From contig CM071568.1 of the NCBI GenBank assembly GCA_036426205.1, positions 230,612,148-230,676,147 of the forward strand: a DNA stretch of 64,000 nucleotides, in the 5' to 3' direction. Below the pieces are notes generated by a model. That model worked only from the letters and a program-made list of their open reading frames with translations, was not told the DNA's origin and ran no database searches. Position numbers and translations under genes: made by a program. The stretch comes from Ascaphus truei. Its lineage: Eukaryota > Chordata > Amphibia > Anura > Ascaphidae. Shown one piece after another: positions 35,221-45,190 of this stretch; the first letter of the stretch is position 1, and each line of letters begins with the position of its first letter.

Positions 35221-36686
35221 ATCTATCCCTTTCCATGGCTAATGTCTTTAGAGCTACTATTGTATCATTTTATTTTTAAATTTCAAGAATAAACAAATGG
35301 TGAATCAACTTATTTTTGAGCTGTTACAATATTTGTAATTCCCCCCCCCCTCCCCCAACTTCTCCAAATTTGCCATTTCTATCTTTTTGTGTTTTTGTTC
35401 CCCCCCTTCACCCCCATACAAATGATTGTTAGTAGACGGCAGATACATGAGAATACAGGTGCCAGAAGATTAGCATGAAAATTGAGGAAGTGTGCTTGTA
35501 AGTGACTTTCTTTTACCATTGAAAAGTAGCATTTGGACTTCCTCTTTCTTCTTTCTTCCTGTAGGATGTTTGGCATTTTGTTCTAGAAGGGAGAAAAGGA
35601 ATGTGATGTATCTGTGTGAATGGCTTTTTCAGAATGTTAATGTGGGGGTCATTGGGTGTATAAAATGTACATTATTGCTGTAAGAGCAAAAAGCAAACAA
35701 AAAACCTTATATTATATCTGTAATCACCTATTAATAGTTAGAAAGACGAAAGACGAATCCCCCCCACCCCCCTTTCCTCTCTGTTTTGCTGTAAATTGTA
35801 GAGGGTATTTACTAAAGATTATTGGATAAAAAAAAAACTAGGCTTACCAAAATCCAGAAGACCTGCATTTATTGAATTTTTTAAAATTTGGGTCCATCAG
35901 TGGAATATTTATTTTTGTTCTTGGTGTTGTCCTTCGTGTTGTCCTGGGTGATTCGATACTTGGGGCGCAATGATGTCTCATTGTTTCTGCACTGCACACA
36001 TTGTGACCAGCTCCCCTACTGCAGGCACAGAAGAGGTGCTCTGCATAGAGCCATAAACGTGATTGCCACTACAAATACACAGGGCAGGCTCCAAACGCCT
36101 TAAGGGCTACCAACACTGTCCTTTTATGATGTTCAGGGAATCCTAAAGGTTAAATTGTCAGTCCCCTCTTTTTCATGTTTCCTTTTTATTTATTGTTGCT
36201 TTAAATTTTTTATTTTTTATTTAATGGTTTCAGAGATTTGTTTTTGTGTGTGCCGGTGTGAGATACATCCCCTTCCCCCCCCCCCCCCCCCCCCCCCCCC
36301 CAAACAAATATGGCCAAGATAACGTCACAACTATCATCTCCTGATTTACGTCAGAGGATCGTCTGTGGGTCTCCCGGTTCAAGTAATTTAGGGGGAGGTG
36401 GGAAAAGAGCATCTCAGATTGCTACTTTAACTTGCTGTTAATTAATTTTTTTTCTCCTTAAGGTGTAGAGGTCCGTGATAAACCAAATATATATATAGAG
36501 ATATTATATATATATATATCTAAAAAAAAAAAATGTATATATCTAATCCTATATATATAATAGAGAGAGAAAGAGAGGACCCCGCATCCAGAGACAGTAA
36601 ACACGCTAATCCGACCTGGAAACTGTTGCCAAACGACAGTGAGTTGTGCCAGGTGGTGCTTATTGAGGGCAGTTACTAATAGATAG
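35221..36686. other. no gene seen; C-run and TA tracts
   Basis: AT-rich with C runs at 35341-35350 and 36271-36301 and TA-rich DNA at 36485-36560. Long homopolymers here are also places where an assembly may be inexact. Confidence 0.45.
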
Positions 36687-37701
36687 GTGAGAGAGAAAAT
36701 GCCCTACAATAAAGCCACTCTAGTATTTGGTATCAAGTACAAATCACATAATGTTCAATTTAATGTATGTTCCACAACGGACAAAATAGTTGTAAAGTGG
36801 GGTTACTGGGGTGGCTGGGGGTGGGGCATGGTTTGTTGAAAGTCTTGGGGATCTGTCTTCACGAATTTTAGAGTGTTGTTAATATTATTAATTACGGTAG
36901 GAAGTAATCTTCAGATTAATGAGGGTTAGATAGGTTGCTCGATATACGGGGGATTTCGCTCTAGATTAGGGGAATCCCGAGAGTCCTTCATGAGTGGGGG
37001 GTGGGGGAGTAAAGGGTGCTATAGCACTTTAAATAAGTTGTTTAGGGTGGTGAAGTAACGGTCAGTCGAATAAGACAAGAATACTTCTCCTCCTATACTT
37101 GACTCTCGTGCCAAAAACAAAGGACAGAAATGTTTAAAATACAGCATGGATCCCCTGTTCTTACAAGGCTAAACAATTCCCTCAAAGAAGCCCAAGATAC
37201 ACTCAGATAGTATTCTGAAACACCTAACAAAATAAAACCTGTGTGGACACCCCAACAGACTAAATATCACGGCTAAGGCTTGTATCATCTGCCAAAGAGG
37301 TCTAGTATGCCTACTAACCCTGCAGTATAGGGTTTGTCTGAAGCGACAAAAGTGCGTAAGTGACAGCAGAGTACACAGATTAAAGCCTGCAAACACATAT
37401 AAGCCTATAGCTAGAGATAGTGATACATCACCTATGGTCACTGTACGCGATTGGGGTACGGTACTCTCAGGGTGGAACAGGAGGGATGATAGAGCATAGT
37501 AATGTGACTATCTGAGTGTATCTGGCATCTCTTTGAGGAATTGTTTAGCCTTGTAATGAACAGGGATCCATGCTGTATTTTAAACATTTCTTGCTTTGTT
37601 TTAACTATTTTTGTGTCTGTGACAATACATTCATAAACCTTATGTGATTTGTACGGATACAAATACTAGAGTGCTTTATTAGGGCCTTTTTCTCGTCTCA
37701 C
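36687..37701. mobile_element. foldback element with interrupted left arm
   Basis: The left arm pieces 36687-36795 and 37125-37211 pair with the right arm 37507-37701. Examples are CTCTAGTATTTG, GTACAAATCACATAA, TTTAAAATACAGCATGGATC, AAGGCTAAACAATTCC and GATACACTCAGATAGT. About 330 bases at 36796-37124 have no partner on the right. The loop of about 295 nt shows no clear CTGANGAA core; CTGAAGCGACAAAAGTGCG at about 37340 is a weak candidate. Confidence 0.75.
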
Positions 37702-39440
37702 TATATATATGAGAGATTAAGTGATAGTGTAGTATGAGAGAGTAGATAGATATATATAAGCTCTCATCTCTATTAGCTATCTAGTATTCTACTACTACTA
37801 TTTTTATCGCTGTCTCGCACACACGCTATCCATTTGGCTCTCCCGGGCGAGTGGATTATTAGTCCCCTGGGGGGGGGGCGGGATTCGTTACATATGGCCA
37901 TGCAGTCCACAAAGTGTCGTACTAGGTGGTGAGTACGAGTTTTGTGTGGCGAGTACAGTTTTTTTGGTGATTTGTCAACCACGTGTGTGTGTATATATAT
38001 ATATATCTACAACCAAATAAAGTAACTGTATATATAAGTATATACGTCTATATACTATATATATATTTATATATATAATATATATAATTATATTATATTA
38101 TAATATTTTATAATTTTTATTTTTATTTGAGCAGAATGAAATTAAATATGGCTGCCATGTCCTCTCATACATGGAATAGTTCTGTAACGTGTGTGTCAAA
38201 TCTCCTTAAAGCCTCATCTGATCGGTCGTGGGTTGGAATATTTTGTAGAGTACATAGGTTACCTTCAGGTTTTTGCCCTGTGAAACATAGTTTGTCTTTA
38301 AAAGATTGTGCACTCAAATATCTGAAGTCTCACAGAGCTGCTAAAGAATTGCAGGGTATTTTCATCACCATTTTGCATTGAGGAAATGCTAGTGTTGGGT
38401 TATAAAATGTCTTAAATTCCCCCCTTTGTTCTTTGCGCAAGGAAGTGTGAAACCTTGTACTATGGTGAGTAATTTCTCCCTTCCTCGCCACCCAATATTC
38501 TAATCGGTCTGTGGTATTCTGTATTGGTGGGAAAAATGTGCCTTGGATCATATGCAATAAAAAAAATTCCCATTGGAACATTCAGCACAGCCAACGTTTC
38601 GATCCCATCATGTCATTTGGGATTCCAGTTCTATTATTTTTATTTAACAGAAAAAACCCACCACCTTCATCTTACACTTCCAGTTCAGACTAGACTAGAG
38701 CCCCCCATGATACTGACTTATGACTTACCAGGAGTTTCAACTGATGTCCCTATGGTTAGTACTGTTCGATGGGTAGTACCCATGACTCTGGAACTAGGAG
38801 ATGTTGGGGAATGTAGAACATTCTGGGGTAACAAGAATGCTATCTGTCAAAACTGTTTGCGTGTTGGATCTACTGTACCCATGATGTTATGTACCTAGAG
38901 AGGAAGTAATTGTTAGATTAGATACATGTATTGTTGGTTTATCCTGATTGATGGGGACATCAACATTTCAGCAGGGTGAGGATGTAACCACCTGTGTCTA
39001 TCAGCACAGGACATGGCCCTTTTTAAGAATTACATTCCACTGGACCATGTGACTGTGCTTAGTCAGTGGAATGAGAGTTGGTGACAGTGGGAGAGGGGCT
39101 GGGGAGTTCTGCTGAGAGCTAATGGAGTGAGGTTGTGTGCAGATCCCTCCTGTACAAAGGGATCTGCATGAGCCCCACATAGAGAGAGGGAGAAGAGGAA
39201 TCCTGCAGAGAACAGTTTGTTATAAGCGGCAGTAAACAGCCGTCCGCAGACAGGCTCTTTGAGCAAAGTATCAGGGGATCATCAGCCTCAAGGCTAAGGA
39301 AACAATGAGTAACTACAGAGGATCTTGATCACAAGACAAATAAAAGAGGTACTGAAGCCTTTGTGAAACACAGGCCTGCCACGGTACCACACTAACCACC
39401 ATGAGCTCCAACGTTACGTGCTAGCACATATACCAGGGTT
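37702..39440. other. no gene seen; TA-rich tracts and a degenerate hairpin core
   Basis: Contains TA-rich palindromic sequence at 37720-38110. A minus-strand region near 38593-38632 ends CGAAACGTTGGC and is followed by T-rich sequence, a possible decayed member of the hairpin-core group. The frames on either strand at 38127-38898 do not resemble known proteins. Confidence 0.4.
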
Positions 39441-39448
39441 CTCTAGGA

Positions 39449-39798
39449 CAGCGGTGTGCAAACTGGGGGGCGCGCCCCGCAGGGGCAGCACGAGACTGAC
39501 GGCGGGGGGGGAGGGGGGGCGCGCGGAGTTTACAGAGGCCCCATGCGCTTCCTGAAGGCACTTAAATTAAGTGCCGGGGGAGCTGCAGGGCCTCTGTAAA
39601 CCTTTACTTTACTAGGTTCCGGCGGCTTCCTTCCTGCGTCGCCATGGCAAGGCGTCGTCAAAATGACGCCGCGAGGTCATGTGACGTCACGTTGCTATGG
39701 CAACGTAACGTCATGATGCCGGAGCGCAGGTTAGGGGGGTGCGGGAGTGAGGGAACCGCCGTTAGGGGGGCGCAGGGAAAAAAGTTTGCGCCCCCCTG
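39449..39798. mobile_element. non-autonomous hAT element with perfect 8-bp duplication
   Basis: Ends CAGCGGTGTGCAAACTGGGG and (inverted) CAGGGGGGCGCAAACTTTTT. Flanks are both CTCTAGGA (39441-39448 and 39799-39806). The interior has AAATGACGCCGCGAGGTCA and GTTGCTATGGCAACG. Confidence 0.9.
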
Positions 39799-39806
39799 CT
39801 CTAGGA

Positions 39807-41243
39807 CACAGGGTTGTCAGGGGTAATCTAAGACTCTTCAATACCTAGAATTGCGCAGCGCTGGGTTCTACTGTAAGTGTAACAATGGTACTGTGGTGAT
39901 CCTCAACCAGCGAGGCTCGCTGTGCTGGTTTGAGAGTTGTGTTTATAACTTTTCTATTCATAAAATTGTTATAACTGCCCTGGTGTCGTGCCCGGTTTGT
40001 CTGACATGAACACGTGCTCAGCTGGTAAATACACGCAGCACTAACGGGGAGTAGAACTCAGGCCCCCGCATCAGCAAGAAACAGATTAGTCTGAGGTAGT
40101 TAACGGAGGGGTTACAGAAATAGAAACAGAAGCGAAACATTTCCTATTGAGTTCACCCTGTGGTAGCAGCCCAGTCACAGATAGACCAAGGGAGCATGGA
40201 AACTGAAAGTGTAGCTAGAAACACGAAAATAAAGTGTGGCCATATTTTTCCCCCATAATTAACCTGAATAAACACCAATTCATAAAAAAAAAAAATACAA
40301 ATTCTTAACACCGTAAACATTGAAAAAAGTTCACATGTGAAAATGTGCTACAGTACCACATAGAGTACAAAAGGAAAAACATGTGCGGGTGAGTTTTGTT
40401 GAGGTGGTCAGTAGAAAATTAGCAAGCTTCACTTCCAAGGAAGTATGTTAAAGGGGCAGTTCAATTTAGGAAAACAAAAAACAAAACTTACCAGCGCAGT
40501 TGACATCAGTAGAAAGCTCCAGTAACGTTATTGTAATCAATTTTTTTCCTAGTCGTCCAATGGCAGTGGTCACCAATGGGTTAAGTCCCACCATGGGACA
40601 GAAAAACTTCTACCTGTTGGAGGCCCTATAAATAGCCACACCCATACTTTAGAGGTAGTTTTATTTTATTTGTAGTTTTTTTTTTTGTGTCCTGCTATCG
40701 GAGTTGGATTTTTTTTTTCCTCTCTCTATTTTGGGCTTACCTGACTTCTCTTTTTGTAGGTCATCCATGGGAGTTCTTAGCCTCTCTCCCGCTGATGACC
40801 TGACTGCATGCCTTATGGTGTTGATGGTCGGGGGAAGCCTAGTCGGGCTGTGCTGCCAATGCCACACAGGCTGCGCATTTAAACTACTGGGAAAATATGT
40901 TCCCTTCAGCGAACAGGACACTTCATTACTGAGGATTCACTTGCTGCTCCAGCCACTCTGTCCTGGCTATATAGACGCAGACATGCTCAGTGTCTGTTTA
41001 ACCTTGCCACATCCGTGTGATGTACACGCTTTGGTCCACCAGGCTGTTGCGTGGCCGTGACATCATGGTTACATGGACAACTAAGACGTATAAGATTCAG
41101 TCTGCATGGTGCTTTCATTGCTATTCTGCCTGCCTACGGTCTGAGGACAGCTCAACTCGGATAGGAGAAGTTCTGAAACTGACTAACCTGCAATGGAATC
41201 TGAAGGTGCCATCTCTCAAACCTAAGTAAGTTAGGGGTATAAC
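39807..41243. other. no gene assigned; possible leader of the DIRS-like element
   Basis: No host gene. The part from about 40555 (AATGGGTTAAGTCCCACC, then a TATAAATAGCC at about 40627) could be the 5' region of the element that follows, but no terminal repeat pairing was established. Confidence 0.3.
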
Positions 41244-42466
41244 TATGTCCCTACATTTTTATGTGTTGAGAGGCCAGTACTTATGGAGCCCGCAGTGAGG
41301 CGAAAAACCACTAAGAAAAACAAATACTGTTCTGCGTGGGACCAGCACTTAAAACTCAACTCTGTAAGGACTTGCTAAAGTAGGCGGTAGCGGTCAGAGA
41401 ACGATGGAGTCTGTGACGAATTTCTTTGCAACTGCGTCCTTTATCCAGTTGAGAGGCAAGTCATAAGCGGACTAGGTCCCTTACTAGTCTTGATAGACCA
41501 TTGATGCCATTGTCAAAAGAAGAACAATACAGGATTTTTTTTTGATGCAGCCCAATTATTCCAAAGATCATGTTGGACCAGAGGATCCAGCATCTTTTGC
41601 TCTCAATAAGTCAAACCCCTGATAAAGGTAGTTTTGAGCTTGATAGGGCTGGAGATTGGATATCCAGGCCAACCTCCCAATTAAGGCTGCATATTTAGAG
41701 GACGGCAAAGAAAAACCAGAACCTTTACGGTCCATGAAGGGAAAAAGGATATCGTTAAGAGTGTGGATACAGCCAGATTTTTTGGTCTTTGATGGCTCGG
41801 CAGTTGAGTGGAGTTTGCTGCGGAGACGAGGGTCATCTGAAGGTCATACATATCCTAATGGGAGAAAGAAAAGCAACCACGCTGTGGGTATATAACAGAA
41901 TTTGGAAAAGTTTTTGAATATGGTGCAACCAGTTGAAGATTGATTTCTTGAGTCCACCCATATCTTCGATTCTAGAATTCCTGTAATCCATTTTGAGGTG
42001 AGGACTCTGTTAGCTCTCTCTGGGGCAGGTAACCACACTTTCTGCACTATTGGGTAGACGGCTGACTTCAGTGGATCTAGTGATGCACTTTTTCCAAGCT
42101 TGGTGTGGAATAAAACCACAGTTCTGAGATTCTGCCCCTCCCCACTTCCCGCTCCCCTCTGGTATTTGATGTTTGTGCTATAGTCTTTCACAGGACCACA
42201 TTAGAGCCCCTTCTGTAGTCCATTGGATATGGACCTTACCCTAAAGATTGTATTCCTGGTGGCAGTAACATCAGCACGCAAAATCTTCAAACTGCAGATA
42301 TTATTCGTTAAAGAACCCTTTTTACCCTAATCGGGATAAGGTGGTCCTTAAGGCAGTTTGTCATCGGTAATCTGTTTTCAACCTGAACCAGTAGCTTTTC
42401 GTAGTGTCGTTTTGTCCAAATCTAGTCGACGACCAGGAACAGACTTCATATGTTAGACATGGTGAG

Positions 42467-44356
42467 TGTCACGGTGAGATTATGGCAGGCTGTATAGTCA
42501 CACATAAATATATATAACAGATGATATATATTTATCACTGGGTCTGAACTGGGACGAGACTTAGATATGATAAAATATAATTTATTCCTTGATAAAGGTG
42601 AACACACAATAATGTACAAATAACAGGCAAAATATAGACACTTACTTAAAATGGAAATGATGAAGCAGTCATATCTGGACTGGCAGTTCATACAGCACTC
42701 TTCATAGTCATCAAGACACCAAAGACATGAAAAGACCTCTGGCAGGAAGACAGTGCATAGCGTTTCTCTCAGCAATCAAGATGGTATAGAACAGACTGAA
42801 CACTGGATAAAGGGTTGACCACAGATTATATACCTTTTGTGGTCCTATCTTTAACCTTAAGTACAGGTGATTGGTTTTCAATTACCTCCAGCCACTCACT
42901 AACCTGGGAACACATTTTGATCCCTGCCCCCCTGCTTGTTGGGACATGCGCAGTAGAGCTCTGGGGTCTCATTTCTATAACCCCTCCTCTATATCAGGAA
43001 TGCCAGCTGGTCTACCAAATGGAGTACCTGGCAGGAAATCCTTTATTGTGAGGTGTGAAATGGAACACTTGAAGACTACTCTGGTTTGAGTAGTCTCCAC
43101 CCTCATGCAAACAGTAGAGGTGACAAAATCCTTTGAAACATACTTAAGTCCTAGACATTGGGTCGCCTTTCAGGCCATATGCTACCCTGGTATGCAAAGG
43201 AATTTCCTCTGGGTTTTACCCATACCTTGAAACACAGTATGTTGGATAAAACATGAACATAGTAAAATTTCCGGTTCCTTTGGGTCCAGCAGGTCCAAAC
43301 TTCCCAGTTCTCAATGCCGGAACTGGGACACCCTAGGGTCCAATTTGCGACATGCTACGACCTGGGAAACTGGAGATACACAAATACACTTAAAACCGTT
43401 TTACATTTTAATACACAAATCTCCGCTGTAAAATAAATCAGGGTTTTTCACTAAATCCCCATTGAAAACAACGGGTTCCGCCGCCATAGACTTTCAATGG
43501 CAAACCGCCGCCATTGGCGGCTATGGGAATCCCCGCCATAGACTTTCAACGGGGCGATGCCGCCGTTGAAGTCAATGGGAGTTTTCCGCCGTAGCCGGTC
43601 AATGGGTTTTGGCCGCCATTGGAGTCTATGGGAAAAGTCCCGAACCTTCAAGGGGGTCCATACTCCGTCGGGTTGGTCCAAGCGGGTCAAGGATGGTTCT
43701 GCAGCGATGCCGGAGCCGTGGCTACAGACACCCCAAACCCCGATCCGCTGGGCCCTCTGGAACCGGAGCTATGGAATACCAAAATTTAGCTTTTCACACT
43801 TAGTCGTTTTCTCGAGCTGTTCCTGCAGCCGCCATTGGTACCTATGGCGCGGCCCGCTCTTCTCGGTTCGACCCTTATCGGGGGTCCAGAATACGGGGAC
43901 CCGGTTGTGGTCGAGTGGGGGGAGGTCTAGGAACTAGGGACAGAAAGAATTTTATTCCTAGGTGCCCTAGAACTGTTTATTCCCACGCCACTTGTCGTTG
44001 AACTTGACTTGTAAGTGATCAAAGCTCTCCTATTGAAAATGTATCCGCTTTGCGGTTAAGCGGTTTGGACGGCTGCCAACTCGTTCCTGGAAAGCTCTCT
44101 CGAGGATTTCTCCATTGAAGTCAATGAGCCCATTGACTTTCAATGGGAAACCGCCACTCTCCCTCTCGGACGCCATCTGCTGGTCTTCTCAGGAACAGGA
44201 CTCCACAGCAAGATTCACCATTACATTGAGCCCTAATGGCGGCCTATGGGAAACCTGCAAAATGGTGCCTGAAAAGGCGGAAATTACACAAAGGTGCTAT
44301 AATCACTATACCACTTATTAACCCTTGTGCCCGGATGGATGTGTGTGTGGTGTGTT

Positions 44357-44411
<55 letters not shown>

Positions 44412-44596
44412 TGCAGACACTGATTAACAATAAAACATGGGGGAACAGGGAATATACATTTTCAGGTTATGACAAGGGTTAAATCACACGTCTGGGCCTC
44501 AGCCCAGTTAACCTCTTGTCTCCCTGGTGAGGTTAGAGGGTGGCCCATGGGGGTGTAACCCCTTTAATCCCGGGCCAAACCCTCACGACCGTCACA
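42467..44596. mobile_element. solo LTR (about 2.1 kb) with GTGAG duplication
   Basis: Starts TGTCACGGTGAG and ends GACCGTCACA, so TGTCACGG is roughly inverted at the right. Both flanks are GTGAG (42462-42466 and 44597-44601), a 5-bp duplication typical of LTR retroelements. No internal retroelement coding domain is present. It contains a CpG-rich block with repeated CCGCCAT and TCAATGG words at 43470-43640 and 44120-44160, a GT microsatellite and an AATAAA at about 44430. Removing it rejoins the recombinase frame. Confidence 0.82.
44353..44410. repeat. (GT)n microsatellite
   Basis: Nearly pure GT run inside the solo LTR. Confidence 0.95.
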
Positions 44597-44882
44597 GTGA
44601 GATATCTGGAACATGATCTTCACAGATCAGCGTCATTAAGAAAGTCAGATCGACTTTTTATTCTCTTCAGGAGCCAGGCGGACAGGCTGCCTCCAAGCCA
44701 ACAATATGTAATAGTAAGGGGTATTATTAAGGCTTTTACCATACATGTGAGGCAGACTCAAGAAGGTGTAAGCACACTCTACCAGATCAATAGAATCATA
44801 ATGGGCAGCGCAAGCCTCGCCTACAAAATTATGCAGGGCAGCAGTCTGATCCTTCAGCACTTTCAAAAATTACTGTGACTTA

Positions 44883-45137
44883 GGGCTTGTACATAGTAGG
44901 CGCGCGACAGAGCGTGTGACATCACACGCGCCTGCAGCACAGGCGATCCGTGGCCTGTGGGGTCTGGAGGAGGTGACGTGACGAGGAGCAGCTCAAATTC
45001 AATGTTTGGGGTCGTGCCCATGACGTCACGTGAGCGGTTTGTCCTCATTGGCTGAACCGTGCACATGTCCCGGCCATCGCGAGACAAAATAAAGACTTTC
45101 TCGCATAACGTTGGACGTGCTTACTATGGCCGCGGGC
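44883..45137. mobile_element. PIF/Harbinger-like MITE with TTA duplication
   Basis: Ends GGGCTTGTACATAGTAGGCG and (inverted) GCCCGCGGCCATAGTAAGCA share CATAGTA-GC and GGC/GCC termini. Both flanks are TTA (44880-44882 and 45138-45140). A TTA duplication with GGGC/GCCC ends is the PIF/Harbinger pattern. The CpG-rich interior is related to 34320-34556. It inserted into the end of the tyrosine-recombinase frame. Confidence 0.78.
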
Positions 45138-45190
45138 TTAGACTCTCGTGTCTCAGCTGATGCATGCTTTGGCCAAATATGTATTCAGTC

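Larger units (their letters stand above)
41244..45190 (+). mobile_element. DIRS-like tyrosine-recombinase retroelement, fragmentary
   Basis: Near the left end a frame reads RRKTTKKNKYCSAW, like the start of DIRS-type ORF1 proteins. The right part is a tyrosine-recombinase domain (see separate entry). Between them, 41640-42195 keeps a 115-codon open frame only on the minus strand, so it may be rearranged or unrelated. No RT domain is visible, so a large part is missing. Two later insertions lie within: a solo LTR and a Harbinger-like MITE. Confidence 0.55.
42236..45190 (+). pseudogene. DIRS-type tyrosine recombinase, split by two insertions
   Basis: Segments in order: LTLKIVFLVAVTSARK at 42245-42295; NRDKVVLKAVCHR and, further on, VVSFCPNL in other frames; LDMV just before the solo LTR; RYLEH, then LRKSDRLFILF, just after it; ASLAYKI and QHF; KNYCDL at the MITE border, matching the catalytic-Tyr motif of these recombinases; and DSRVSADACFGQ after the MITE. 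Omitting either insertion plus one duplication copy keeps the local reading, showing both hit an existing ORF. In-frame stops and frame changes elsewhere show it is dead. Confidence 0.7.

Noticed and set aside
36480..38110. TA-rich palindromic tracts considered as an origin or matrix attachment region
   Set aside because: Simple TA repeats alone do not support either function, and long homopolymers nearby make the exact sequence uncertain.
38127..38898. Frames of 60-124 codons on both strands
   Set aside because: No recognisable domain or splice context; the region looks like repeat sequence with a decayed hairpin core.
41844..42191. 115-codon minus-strand frame considered as a DIRS ORF1 piece
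   Set aside because: It runs opposite to the recombinase and ORF1-like start, and I could not match it confidently to gag or RT.
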